From positions 1 to 18,483 of the forward strand of contig JAGGXT010000205.1 of NCBI GenBank assembly GCA_021162905.1: a stretch of 18,483 nt of DNA, given 5' to 3'. Origin of the DNA: Candidatus Odinarchaeota archaeon. Lineage in GTDB: Archaea > Asgardarchaeota > JAGGXT01. Positions 8,248 through 16,406 of this stretch are shown here, piece by piece. The notes under the pieces were generated by a model. The model was not told the origin of the DNA and made no database searches. It was given only the letters and a program-made list of their open reading frames with translations. The first letter of the stretch is position 1; each line of letters opens with the position of its first letter. Both the position numbers and the translations under genes were made by a program.

Positions 8248-9031
8248 TATTATCTGGTTTTTCATATGCCATAATTTTCCCCTTCTGCCAATCACGAATA
8301 AATATTCGACATGCCTCATCAATGTTTAATTCTCCTTTCTTTTTTAATAATCCTCGTTTTCTAGCAAACTCCTCTATAAACTCTTCAAAGTTGGTAGTAT
8401 TAATATCATATGTCTCTTTTATTGCCATCGGATTCCAATTCAAAACAGTTTCAAATATGTATTTTGCAGCAAAATAAGGGTTTTCAAGACTCTCAGGCCT
8501 TAATGCGCCTTTTAATGCGAGTTCTTCTTCCTTTCCGAGACTAGGAAAAACACCGGGAGTGTCTATCATCATTATCTTTGAACTTATACGAATTAATTGA
8601 ATAGATGTCGTGAATCCGGGAATTGGGCTTGTTCCAGCACTATGTCTTCCTTTAAGTACATTAATAATCGAACTTTTACCAACATTAGGATATCCCACAA
8701 TCGCGACTTTAGCGGGAATTCTGGGAGCATATCTAAGTATAGTTTTTCTTAAAATTCTTGTTCCTAATCGTTCGGTCGCACTAAGATAAACTGTAGGATA
8801 TTCTTTCGAAAATATCCTTTTCCAAGCGTTTAAAACCTCTTTGGGTATAAGATCCGCTTTATTTATAACAAGAATTATAGCTTTCCCCATTCGTTTTAAT
8901 CTTTCCTCAATATTCTTATATCTAAATCTATCTGGAAAACGAGCGTCTAGTATTTCTAAAACAACATCAGCCTCTTTAACAACAGACCAAAAAGACTTCC
9001 AAGCACGCTTAGTTGATACCTGTTTTCTCAA
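8240..9031 (-). CDS. Circularly permuted GTPase, YlqF/NOG/Lsg1-type
   Basis: A 263-residue GTPase whose motifs run in the permuted order G4-G5-G1-G2-G3, diagnostic of the YlqF/RbgA family: G4 NKAD at 57-60, G5 LSAT at 83-86, G1 GYPNVGKSS at 113-121, G2 threonines near 141-142, and G3 DTPG at 157-160. Relatives assist large ribosomal subunit assembly, so a role in ribosome maturation is likely but inferred. The DARFPDR segment (29-35) replaces the more common DAR(D/N)P. The C-terminal 80 residues are helical and include a predicted end domain. The start is TTG at 9031, with GGTGA six bases upstream and no in-frame ATG nearby. It follows the gamma-subunit gene by 42 bases and may be co-transcribed with it. 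Confidence 0.88.
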   Translation of the reverse strand: MRKQVSTKRAWKSFWSVVKEADVVLEILDARFPDRFRYKNIEERLKRMGKAIILVINKADLIPKEVLNAWKRIFSKEYPTVYLSATERLGTRILRKTILRYAPRIPAKVAIVGYPNVGKSSIINVLKGRHSAGTSPIPGFTTSIQLIRISSKIMMIDTPGVFPSLGKEEELALKGALRPESLENPYFAAKYIFETVLNWNPMAIKETYDINTTNFEEFIEEFARKRGLLKKKGELNIDEACRIFIRDWQKGKIMAYEKPDNIS

Positions 9032-9073
9032 AAATATTCACCAGATAAGTAGAGAAGAATTAGATATATATTA

Positions 9074-9649
9074 CTATCTATTCTTTTCTTCATTAACCGA
9101 TCCAATAATTTTACTAGCATAACTATACCCAGTATCAAAAGCTCTTAAGTTTATTTCTTTATACTTAGGAAATCGCTCAGCGATAGATTTTTTTAAACCC
9201 TCAGCGCTCACAACATTTGTTATTGCTACCAAAGCACCTAACATCACCATATTTGCAACTATTGGTCGCTTAAAATTTTTTTCAGCTATCTTTAATGCGG
9301 GAATTTTATATGTATTCGCTATTGGATGACTACTATTGAGATGACTTACAAGATTACTCTCAACAATGAGGTAGCCATCTTTCTTTAAATCAGAAATGTA
9401 TTTCTGATAAGCCTCCTGTGACATACATACAAAAATATCAGGAGTTAGAACTTTAGGATAGTCAATTGGTTTATTGCTGATAACAACTTCAGATCTACAT
9501 GCGCTTCCTCGAGCCTCAGGCCCATAACTTTGGGTTTGAACAGCATATTTTCCATCATAAACGACAGCGGCGTGTCCAACAAGAATTCCCATCGTGATTA
9601 TTCCTTGACCACCGATCCCACCAAATCTTAACTCTATCCGTTCATACAT
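9074..9649 (-). CDS. korC: 2-oxoacid:ferredoxin oxidoreductase, gamma subunit
   Basis: A 191-residue protein with the gamma-domain signature: GGIGGQGIITMG at 10-21 and the conserved QSYGPEARGSACRSEV at 40-55. In complexes such as 2-oxoglutarate:ferredoxin oxidoreductase this subunit helps bind the cofactor assembly, while alpha and beta carry thiamine pyrophosphate catalysis. It lies 51 bases after the ferredoxin-like delta gene with AGGTGT before ATG 9649. The alpha and beta genes normally found in the same operon are not between or beside the two. A kor assignment is preferred over por, vor or ior because of the separate delta subunit and sequence feel, but the substrate is not proven. Confidence 0.82.
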   Translation of the reverse strand: MYERIELRFGGIGGQGIITMGILVGHAAVVYDGKYAVQTQSYGPEARGSACRSEVVISNKPIDYPKVLTPDIFVCMSQEAYQKYISDLKKDGYLIVESNLVSHLNSSHPIANTYKIPALKIAEKNFKRPIVANMVMLGALVAITNVVSAEGLKKSIAERFPKYKEINLRAFDTGYSYASKIIGSVNEEKNR

Positions 9650-9700
9650 GCCTTTACACCTAATTTATACAACTCATTAACTTAACTTCTATATACCTTA

Positions 9701-9976
9701 TTAGACTTCCTTTTCAACGGGAGCAACATATATTGCAAAATCGGGGCATAAAAGTTCACACATCCGGCAACCAATGCACTTTTCTATGTATTTAGGTATT
9801 GGGTAGTGCGTGCCTCGCTCATTATAATCTTCTGACATTATAAGAACTTTTCTTGGACAGAATGAAACACAAAGCTCACAGCCCTTACAATAAGACTTAT
9901 TTATAAATATTCGCCATTTTCCACCTTTTACATTGTGATTTTCCTGTTTCTCAATTCGTGCATATGTCTTCTCCAT
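9701..9976 (-). CDS. korD: 2-oxoacid:ferredoxin oxidoreductase, delta (2[4Fe-4S] ferredoxin-like) subunit
   Basis: A 91-residue iron-sulfur protein. Two classic 4Fe-4S motifs are complete: cysteines 30, 33, 36 and 40 ([12 protein letters not shown]) and cysteines 67, 70, 73 and 77 ([12 protein letters not shown]). About 25 residues precede the first cluster and 26 separate the two, as in KorD-type delta subunits that pass electrons from the TPP centre to external ferredoxin. ATG 9976 follows AGGAGAAT at suitable spacing. It is the first gene of a unit continuing into the gamma subunit and probably the GTPase. A stand-alone ferredoxin is possible in principle, but the adjoining gamma gene argues for the oxidoreductase. 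Confidence 0.82.
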   Translation of the reverse strand: MEKTYARIEKQENHNVKGGKWRIFINKSYCKGCELCVSFCPRKVLIMSEDYNERGTHYPIPKYIEKCIGCRMCELLCPDFAIYVAPVEKEV

Positions 9977-10021
9977 GGCTAATATTCTCCTGATCTGAAC
10001 GAGGATTAACAGAAATTCTTT

Positions 10022-10035
10022 CTTTTAAATTTTTT
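10022..10035 (-). promoter_or_regulatory. TATA candidate for the delta/gamma oxidoreductase operon
   Basis: On the minus strand AAAAAATTTAAAAG lies about 50 bases upstream of the ATG at 9976. The gap 9977-10068 holds nothing else recognisable apart from the ribosome site. Confidence 0.4.
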
Positions 10036-10068
10036 GAACAAAAAAATAAAGTAATCTGATTAATTACA

Positions 10069-11577
10069 TTAGAACTCTCCTTTTATTACACATGGTATGA
10101 ATTCTAAAAGATTTTCTGAGACTATGTTTGGACCGTATTTTTTAACAGCCAAATCGCCTGCAATTCCATTTATGTATGCAGCAACACCAGCAGCATCTAT
10201 TGTGCTTAAACCACGTGCAAGTAAACCTACTGTAAGTCCAGCAAGAACATCCCCGGTTCCACCAACAGTCATAGACGGGTTACCAGTTCTATTTGCACGA
10301 ACAGAGTTCCCATCGGATATAATATCTATTGGGCTCTTTAAAAGTATTGTTATACCGAACTTTCTTGCCTTTTCTTTTATAAATCTTATTTGATCATTAA
10401 AGTTATCTGGAATTTTTTCTCCTTCATTTAAAAATAACCTCATTTCACCTCGATGCGGAGTTATTATCAAGTTTTTCCACGGAAATATTTCATTTTTCAT
10501 TTTTGCAAGATATTTTAAACCATCAGCATCTATAACTGTTGGAATTGACTTTTCTTTTAATTTTAAGAATAAATCCTTTATCACACGCTCTATTTCATCA
10601 GATAGACCCAGTCCAGGCCCCAATAAGACAGCATCGATACTCTTAATATGTTCATCAATCAATTTCATTGCTTTCTCATTAAGGAACGGACCATCATAAT
10701 CGCGAACTATTAATGACGGTGAATATGATCTCAATACCGAAGATATCTCTTTTGATGTTATCACAAAAACTAAATCAACTCCTGCTTTATAGGCAGCTAA
10801 AGATGCAAGTGTAGGCGCACCAGAGTATAGTTTACTACCACCAATTACTAGTACCCGTCCGAAATCTCCCTTATGAGCATTACTTGGTCTTGGAGGATAT
10901 GCGGCTTTTAGGTCCCCCTTACCGATGAAAAGTTCAGCTTCTGGAGGAATCCCAATTCCAGCAATAATCACTTCCCCAGTATATTCCTTTTTATTGGTTA
11001 AACCAGGCTTTATATCATGAAATGTTATAGTATAATCAGCTTTGATAGCAGCACCATGGATTTCCCCAGTATCTGGATTCAGTCCGGTAGGAACATCGAC
11101 GGCTATTACAATTTTATTTAACCCATTAATCATATTTACAACCGATCGAAACGGTTCGGCAAGCTCACCTCGCAAGCCAGTTCCTAGCATAGCATCAATT
11201 ATAATTTCAGAATCTTCTATTATTCTTTTTATTTTTTCCAGTTGATCTAAATTCTTTAGTTCGTATATAGGTATAGAACTTATCATTTGCTGGATTATAT
11301 GAAAATTCTTGGAGGCTTCTGGAGTGCGAATTTGAGAGGATCGCCCTATCAGAATAACACTTACCGTGAATCCATAATGAGCAAGGTGTCTAGCTGTAAC
11401 AAATCCATCACCACCATTGTTACCAGTTCCACAAATAACGACAATCTTTCTTTTGTCAAATTTTTCTCTAACAAATTCTGCAACGGCATTCCCTGCATTT
11501 TCCATTAATATTTCTTTTGATACACCAAACTCTTCTGCGTTATCTTCTAATATGCGCATCATCCGAGTATTAATCAT
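10069..11577 (-). CDS. nnr: Bifunctional NAD(P)HX epimerase / ADP-dependent NAD(P)HX dehydratase
   Basis: Repairs hydrated NADH and NADPH (NADHX, NADPHX) that form by heat or side reactions. The 502-residue protein has both usual halves. The N-terminal YjeF-type epimerase (about 1-215) shows CGTGNNGGDGFVTARHL at 49-65 and AVDVPTGLNPDTGEIHG at 159-175. The C-terminal ribokinase-like dehydratase (about 225-500) shows KGDFGRVLVIGGS (236-248), GPGLGLS (320-326), TPHRGEM (373-379) and NPSMTVGGTGDVLAGLTVGL (433-452) with catalytic D443. All key residues appear intact. ATG 11577 overlaps the stop of the upstream CinA-type gene as ATGA (11574-11577), with GGAGGATC ahead, so the two are translationally coupled. 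Both act on nicotinamide-nucleotide chemistry in related organisms. Confidence 0.93.
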   Translation of the reverse strand: MINTRMMRILEDNAEEFGVSKEILMENAGNAVAEFVREKFDKRKIVVICGTGNNGGDGFVTARHLAHYGFTVSVILIGRSSQIRTPEASKNFHIIQQMISSIPIYELKNLDQLEKIKRIIEDSEIIIDAMLGTGLRGELAEPFRSVVNMINGLNKIVIAVDVPTGLNPDTGEIHGAAIKADYTITFHDIKPGLTNKKEYTGEVIIAGIGIPPEAELFIGKGDLKAAYPPRPSNAHKGDFGRVLVIGGSKLYSGAPTLASLAAYKAGVDLVFVITSKEISSVLRSYSPSLIVRDYDGPFLNEKAMKLIDEHIKSIDAVLLGPGLGLSDEIERVIKDLFLKLKEKSIPTVIDADGLKYLAKMKNEIFPWKNLIITPHRGEMRLFLNEGEKIPDNFNDQIRFIKEKARKFGITILLKSPIDIISDGNSVRANRTGNPSMTVGGTGDVLAGLTVGLLARGLSTIDAAGVAAYINGIAGDLAVKKYGPNIVSENLLEFIPCVIKGEF

Positions 11578-12380
11578 GTAAGATCCTCCAGAGATAGTCG
11601 ATTATAAACTAATTCCAAAAGTCTCTCAACAGCCTTTTTGAGTATACTATCTGCTTCTTCTTCAGTAGGAGCTTGAACTGAAATCGTTACTACGATCTTT
11701 CCTTTTTTAGAATAACCTGTAGGATGTGACTTTACATAGACTCTTGGAAATTCATCCATCACTTGCCTAACAATAGGAGCTAGTTTTGTTTCATCAGTTA
11801 TTTCAACTGCGACATCGTATTCTTTGTAAACAAGTTCTTCTGCCTTTGACTCTAACAGCTTCATTACTTCTCTTTCGAACATATCTTTCATTTCATCAGG
11901 AACTCCAGGAAGGCAAATAATTGTTGTTTTATCTTTAGTTATATGAAAACCAGGAGCTGTACCAACTCTGTTTGGAATTACTTCAACGCCTTCAGGAAGA
12001 TCAGCCATTTTTTCACGTGGAGGAGTCATATCATAAGAGTCAACAAGCCCACTCTGGTATAAGTCAAGATAACGATCTCTAATTAAAACATAAGCTTTTT
12101 GATTTCTTACAAGAGGCACATTTAAGGCTACTGCGATTGCTTGCGCGGTTTTATCATCATAGGTAGGACCCAATCCACCAGTTGTTATTATAAAATCAGG
12201 TTTATGAGATAATGCATATTTCACCGCATCGGCAATTTCATTAATCGCGTCTGGAACTTTTATTATTCTACGAACTTGTCCTCCCATCTCAGTGATCTTT
12301 TTAGCAATATATTGGCTATTTGTATCCAAAGTATGGCCAGTTAGTATTTCATTACCAATTATGATTATTTCGACAATCAT
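11574..12380 (-). CDS. cinA: CinA-type MoCF-fold protein (COG1058 family)
   Basis: A 268-residue protein with the MoaB/MogA-like fold of the CinA N-terminal domain: start EIIIIGNEILTGHTLDTNSQ (4-23), TTGGLGPTYDDKTAQA (66-81), and PNRVGTAPGF plus ICLPGVPDEM further on. Bacterial CinA proteins of this family have ADP-ribose pyrophosphatase and, with an extra C-terminal domain, NMN deamidase activity. That deamidase domain is absent here, as is usual in archaea. The likely role is nucleotide hydrolysis in NAD turnover, although a molybdopterin-related role is an older assumption. ATG 12380 is preferred to the in-frame GTG at 12389 because AGGTG lies seven bases upstream. It is the first gene of the unit with nnr. 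Confidence 0.87.
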   Translation of the reverse strand: MIVEIIIIGNEILTGHTLDTNSQYIAKKITEMGGQVRRIIKVPDAINEIADAVKYALSHKPDFIITTGGLGPTYDDKTAQAIAVALNVPLVRNQKAYVLIRDRYLDLYQSGLVDSYDMTPPREKMADLPEGVEVIPNRVGTAPGFHITKDKTTIICLPGVPDEMKDMFEREVMKLLESKAEELVYKEYDVAVEITDETKLAPIVRQVMDEFPRVYVKSHPTGYSKKGKIVVTISVQAPTEEEADSILKKAVERLLELVYNRLSLEDLT

Positions 12381-12390
12381 TTCAAACACC

Positions 12391-12399
12391 TATATAAAA
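12391..12399 (+). promoter_or_regulatory. TATA box of the acyltransferase/NSUN/PUA unit
   Basis: TATATAAAA lies about 55 bases before the GTG at 12451. On the other strand the same place abuts the ribosome site of the divergent cinA-type gene, so the two transcripts start very close together or cinA uses a box further away, near 12410-12428. Confidence 0.45.
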
Positions 12400-12450
12400 A
12401 AGGTTAATTAATGTTAAAAAATATTTTTCAGTCGGTGAAGGGTGGTAAAC

Positions 12451-13047
12451 GTGGCAAAATATTTTGTTCACCCAACGGCAATAGTTGAAGAGGATACTGA
12501 AATAGGTGAAGGCACTAAAATTTGGCATCACGCCCATGTAAGAAAAGGAGCAAAGATAGGGAAAAATTGTGTACTTGGAAAGGATGTTTATGTTGATACG
12601 AATGTAGTAATAGGAAATAATGTTAAACTTGAAAATAGGGTTTCCGTATTTCGTGGTGTGACAATAGAAGACGACGTCTTTGTAGGACCTCATGCAACAT
12701 TTACAAATGACTTATATCCTAGAGCATTTAGCACCGACTGGGAGATAGTGCCAACGTATGTGAAAAAAGGTGCTAGTATAGGCGCTGGTGCTGTTATAAT
12801 ATGTGGTATAACTTTAGGGGAATACTCGATGGTTGCTGCAGGAGCCGTTGTGACAAAAGATGTCCCACCATTTGGTCTGGTTATGGGTGTGCCAGCTAGG
12901 TTAAAGGGTTTTGTGTGTTATTGTGGAAAGCCTGTAAAGAAAGTAATTAGAGAAGATGATAAGTATGTTGTCTTAAAGTGCGAAGATTCCAAATGCGGTA
13001 AGGAGATAAAAGTTGATAAAAAAATATACAAGAGTGTGTATGGATAA
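12451..13047 (+). CDS. Left-handed beta-helix N-acyltransferase, WbpD/WlbB-like, with Cys4 tail
   Basis: A 198-residue hexapeptide-repeat transferase. It opens with KYFVHPTAIVEEDTEIGEGT, the normal start for UDP-3-amino-2,3-dideoxy-glucuronate N-acetyltransferases, and continues through imperfect hexapeptide repeats (about 8-150). The FTNDLYPRAF segment (84-93) matches the conserved active-site loop of WbpD-like enzymes, and VPARLKGFVCYCG ends the helix. The last 45 residues hold C156, C158, C177 and C182, a small zinc-ribbon-like element also seen in members of this family. The enzyme would acetylate an amino sugar for a glycan. Start: GTG 12451 is spaced five bases from GGTGG; GTG 12442 is the alternative. 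It is followed after 33 bases by the NSUN gene, so a common transcript is likely although the functions look unrelated. Confidence 0.87.
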   Translation: MAKYFVHPTAIVEEDTEIGEGTKIWHHAHVRKGAKIGKNCVLGKDVYVDTNVVIGNNVKLENRVSVFRGVTIEDDVFVGPHATFTNDLYPRAFSTDWEIVPTYVKKGASIGAGAVIICGITLGEYSMVAAGAVVTKDVPPFGLVMGVPARLKGFVCYCGKPVKKVIREDDKYVVLKCEDSKCGKEIKVDKKIYKSVYG

Positions 13048-13080
13048 TAATGAAAACTGTATGAGCGCATGGTGTTTATT

Positions 13081-14031
13081 TTGAGCGAAGAGGATTTGCA
13101 GAAAATCAAATTTAAGAAGGCATTTATAGAAAGGTATAGAGCTATCTTAGGACCAGAAGTTGAAAATTTCATAGAGTACAGTCGCAAGCCTTTAACACCA
13201 ACAATTAGAGTTAACACTATAAAAATATCAAAGAAAGAACTTGTGGAGAGACTAACTGCTAAAGGCTGGATCATAGAACCTCTTCCGTGGTACGAATTAG
13301 GATTCTGGGTATATAAACCAAATTATCAATTGGGAAATGCTATTGAACATAGACTTGGTTATTTTTACATGCAAGGCCCAGCAAGTATGATACCGCCACT
13401 GGCTCTTAATCCAAAACCAGGAGAAATAGTATTAGATATGGCGGCTGCACCAGGATCTAAAACGACACAAATGGCAGCAATGATGAGAAACCAAGGCATA
13501 ATAATAGCTAATGACACCGACTTGGAAAGAATTGTAGCCCTGAGAGGAAATCTTCAACGTTGTGGCGTCATAAACGTAATAGTTACAAACATGGATGGAA
13601 GGAGATTTGGAAGATTGCCACAAAAGTTTGATAAAGTATTACTTGATGCTCCATGTAGTGGAGATGGAACCATACGAATAAAACCGCATATTGCAGAGCA
13701 ATGGAACCCTAAGGTCATAAAAGGAATTGCTAAACTACAATCACAACTTATATTATCTGCTTTTGATTGCCTAGTTGATGGTGGAGAGTTGGTATACTCT
13801 ACATGTACATTAAATCCAGAAGAAGACGAAATGGTTGTCACATATCTTTTAGAAAAAAGAGAAAATGCAAAGATTCTGGACATAAAAATAGAGAATCTAA
13901 AAACAAGACCTGGATTAACAGAGTGGGACAAATATGAATTTCCAGAAGATTTGAAGAAAACACTTAGAATATATCCCCAAGATAATGATACAGAAGGATT
14001 TTATATAGCGAGGGTGAAAAAAGTTGGCTAA
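13081..14031 (+). CDS. NSUN-family RNA 5-methylcytosine methyltransferase
   Basis: SAM-dependent enzyme of the Nol1/Nop2/Sun family, methylating cytosine C5 in tRNA or rRNA. With TTG 13081 it has 316 residues. Motifs: SAM-binding DMAAAPGSKTTQMA (119-132), acidic ND near 144-145, DAPCSGDG (189-196) with C192, and YSTCTLNPEEDE (239-250) with C242. Those two cysteines (motifs IV and VI) are the release and catalytic residues of m5C enzymes. The N-terminal third contains the RVNTIK element typical of the family's RNA-binding extension. I prefer TTG 13081 because GGTG lies six bases upstream; ATG 13069 has no ribosome site but would add only four residues. Whether the target is tRNA or rRNA cannot be read from the sequence. 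The next gene overlaps it by 8 bases. Confidence 0.92.
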   Translation: MSEEDLQKIKFKKAFIERYRAILGPEVENFIEYSRKPLTPTIRVNTIKISKKELVERLTAKGWIIEPLPWYELGFWVYKPNYQLGNAIEHRLGYFYMQGPASMIPPLALNPKPGEIVLDMAAAPGSKTTQMAAMMRNQGIIIANDTDLERIVALRGNLQRCGVINVIVTNMDGRRFGRLPQKFDKVLLDAPCSGDGTIRIKPHIAEQWNPKVIKGIAKLQSQLILSAFDCLVDGGELVYSTCTLNPEEDEMVVTYLLEKRENAKILDIKIENLKTRPGLTEWDKYEFPEDLKKTLRIYPQDNDTEGFYIARVKKVG

Positions 14032-14506
14032 ATTTGAAAGAGTTTCGAGTAAGACAAGGAAAATGATTTTAAAGCAACTTAAGGAAAATTTTGGGATTAC
14101 TGATTTTCCATATGTTATTTTAAGTTCTGGAAAAAGAAGGTTTTGGATATGCCCTCCTAAAGTTGCTCAAATAAACTTTAAAGGATTATTAATTCACTCT
14201 ATAGGATTCTACTTCGCAAACATCGATAAGAATATTCTTAGGTTATCGTTTGATGCTACTCAAGTTTTTGCTAATCAGATAAAGAATAATATTCTTGAAA
14301 TAGATAAGGAATCTGCTGAAAAATGGCTACGTGGAGAGAGTTTACAATTGAATAAAGAAGTAAAAGAGAAAAAAGTTGTTGTAATTAAATATAAGAACGA
14401 TTTTTTAGGATGTGGAATAATTTCAAACAAAAAAATTTGGAATCATGTCCCAAAGGATAGACGCACTATAGTCGAATTACCTACAGAATTTGAGCTACCA
14501 GATTAA
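14024..14506 (+). CDS. NIP7-like protein with PUA domain
   Basis: A 160-residue protein. The C-terminal part (about 86-153) resembles a PUA RNA-binding domain, including LEIDKESAEKWLRGE and the small-residue turn FLGCGIISNKKIWNHVPKDR; the N-terminal part resembles the pre-PUA alpha/beta domain of NIP7. NIP7 assists large-subunit rRNA maturation in eukaryotes and archaea. In many NSUN proteins such a domain is fused to the methyltransferase; here it is a separate gene starting with TTG (14024) inside the methyltransferase end, with GGTGA upstream. That overlap suggests coupled translation and perhaps a joint RNA substrate. The stop is one base from the stop of the convergent HerA-like gene. 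Confidence 0.78.
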   Translation: MAKFERVSSKTRKMILKQLKENFGITDFPYVILSSGKRRFWICPPKVAQINFKGLLIHSIGFYFANIDKNILRLSFDATQVFANQIKNNILEIDKESAEKWLRGESLQLNKEVKEKKVVVIKYKNDFLGCGIISNKKIWNHVPKDRRTIVELPTEFELPD

Positions 14507-14507
14507 A

Positions 14508-16355
14508 TTAGAAACTATTTGTTAATAATAGCTCAGCCAGTTTCGACTTTACATAGAGAATATCATTTTCCTCTAATGGGAAAATACTCAAATTCTTAAT
14601 TACCTCATCTAAATGTAAAGTTATACTATTTCCTCTAACTTTTATAAATTGTAATTCTTGTAATTTATCAATAGCATCTATAACTTTAGCACCTGGAAGT
14701 AGTGCCATTAAGTCATTTAAATTCACAAATTTCTTTTTAAATGTTTGAAGCAATATCAACCGTTCTACATCATCAAAGTCATTATTTATTGTACTGTTTA
14801 TTGCTTTTACGATAGAGTTTAGCAATTCCTTCTTTAGTGAAGACACTTTTACTTTAGTTGGCGGGGGTAAATAAGTTTCTACTTTTTTAGGTACCTTCTT
14901 TTCAGGAATAGTTACTTCTCTCGCACGAGCCATATTTTCAAGCTTTTTAATTATTTCCTCCTTTTTAGCAATTACAGCACGTAGCATCTCAACTTCCTTT
15001 TGAAATCTAGTGGCTGATGTTGAGCTCTCCTTAATTAACTTTTCATACTCCATTATTTTTTCCTTAAGATCTTCGTTTTCTTTCCTTAATCTCTCAAGCT
15101 CCTGCCATATAGAAAATGCTTCCATTCTTTCTGATTCAGGAATTACCTCCTCAGTTATATCAGCTCTAGCTACATGTATAGAATGCTTTGGACGAATACT
15201 TACTCGTTTTATAGAGGATTGCCCAAACATACTAAGAACTGCTTCTCCTTTATTTAATCTAATTAAAATATCCCCAATATCTGGTGGTAATGGGGACGGC
15301 GCTATCTCCATAATCGCATCAATATCATCTTTGTGTGATAAATTGTGAGCTAGAAGAAAATCTATTTGTTTAAGTACTTTTACGTTCAAAGCTGCTGGCT
15401 CTTGAGTGATTAGAAGCAAACCACATCCAGGATGTCGGCCCTCTTTTACATAGGTTACAAGTGGAGCGGATGCTTTAGTTGCACTTCTGGATGGTAGAAA
15501 ATTATGAGCCTCCTCTATTATCAACCATGTTCTTGGTATTACGGGTATCTTCTTCTTTGCCTTTTTACCAGATATTTTCTCCCAGCTTTTTATCCTTGCA
15601 ATACCTTTACGAGTTTCATATATTTTTTCAGCTATAAGGCCTACTAGAAGGGATGCAACTGGCTTTGAGCTTTCGCTTACATCAATAACTGTAAGCACTC
15701 CAGGAAGAGCTAAGTCTTCGATTGTCATGCCAGTATCAGAAAAAATACCCCAACTCTTAGCGTATAATAATTTTGAACGAAGACCTTGAATGGTTTGCTT
15801 CTGAAAACTCTTTATGTGTGGGTCTCTCGAATCTAAAATTGCAATCATATCATCTATAGAATAGTTTTTTCCAGATTTTTCAAGCTTCTCAAGAATTGCT
15901 TTAAGTAACATTGCTTGCGGAGCATCAGGTTCAAGTCCAAAAACAAATAGCCAAACATCAAAACTTACCATAGAGGGGGTTATACTGATTGTGCCATCAT
16001 AAGTGCCAGGTTCGTACTTATTTATGTCTCCTTCTACTACAAGAACTCGTACTTGATCTTTATATCCCTTAGGCTCTACTAATCCAGCAAAACCTTCTTT
16101 ATTAAGCTCTCCCGCACTTTTATTAGGATATTTAATGGACCAATAAACACCCATTATATCAATTACAATATAAGCCATCTTCTTATTTCTTTCGAGCATC
16201 TCCTCTATTAATACACCAGCTGAATATGTCTTTCCGCTACCACGTTTGCCAACGATAACACCAACACGTGGCTTATTTATATCTATAGTAACCCAATCCC
16301 CTAATTTACCATCTTCTAATATTTCACGCCCAATATAGGCCAAAACCTTTCCCAT
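14508..16355 (-). CDS. HerA-superfamily ATPase with C-terminal coiled coil
   Basis: A 615-residue P-loop ATPase of the FtsK/HerA type, a class of hexameric motors that pump DNA or protein. Motifs: Walker A GKRGSGKTYSAG (36-47), Walker B LIIEEAHNFLP (278-288), VKEGRHPGCGLLLITQEP (303-320) with a candidate arginine finger at R307. Canonical HerA has an N-terminal HAS barrel of about 100 residues before Walker A; here only 35 residues precede it, so the barrel is missing or reduced. Instead there is a coiled coil (about 415-477), a Lys/Pro-rich linker, and a C-terminal segment (about 510-615) that may contain a winged helix. No nurA, mre11 or rad50 gene lies beside it. ATG 16355 is preceded by GGTGGTC, better than GTG 16364. 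The membrane-protein gene lies 51 bases upstream. Confidence 0.83.
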   Translation of the reverse strand: MGKVLAYIGREILEDGKLGDWVTIDINKPRVGVIVGKRGSGKTYSAGVLIEEMLERNKKMAYIVIDIMGVYWSIKYPNKSAGELNKEGFAGLVEPKGYKDQVRVLVVEGDINKYEPGTYDGTISITPSMVSFDVWLFVFGLEPDAPQAMLLKAILEKLEKSGKNYSIDDMIAILDSRDPHIKSFQKQTIQGLRSKLLYAKSWGIFSDTGMTIEDLALPGVLTVIDVSESSKPVASLLVGLIAEKIYETRKGIARIKSWEKISGKKAKKKIPVIPRTWLIIEEAHNFLPSRSATKASAPLVTYVKEGRHPGCGLLLITQEPAALNVKVLKQIDFLLAHNLSHKDDIDAIMEIAPSPLPPDIGDILIRLNKGEAVLSMFGQSSIKRVSIRPKHSIHVARADITEEVIPESERMEAFSIWQELERLRKENEDLKEKIMEYEKLIKESSTSATRFQKEVEMLRAVIAKKEEIIKKLENMARAREVTIPEKKVPKKVETYLPPPTKVKVSSLKKELLNSIVKAINSTINNDFDDVERLILLQTFKKKFVNLNDLMALLPGAKVIDAIDKLQELQFIKVRGNSITLHLDEVIKNLSIFPLEENDILYVKSKLAELLLTNSF

Positions 16356-16406
16356 GAAGACCACCGATGGTAAAATAATAAAAATAGTAGGATAAAAGGC
16401 TCATAT

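Noticed and set aside
9650..9700. Degraded remnant of the oxidoreductase alpha or beta gene
   Set aside because: The gap is only 51 bases and contains a ribosome site and AT-rich sequence, with no trace of coding similarity.
12382..12693. Minus-strand open frame opposite the acyltransferase gene
   Set aside because: Low-complexity Tyr/Phe/Ile/Asn-rich product, antisense to a clearly conserved enzyme and overlapping the cinA-type start; a shadow frame.
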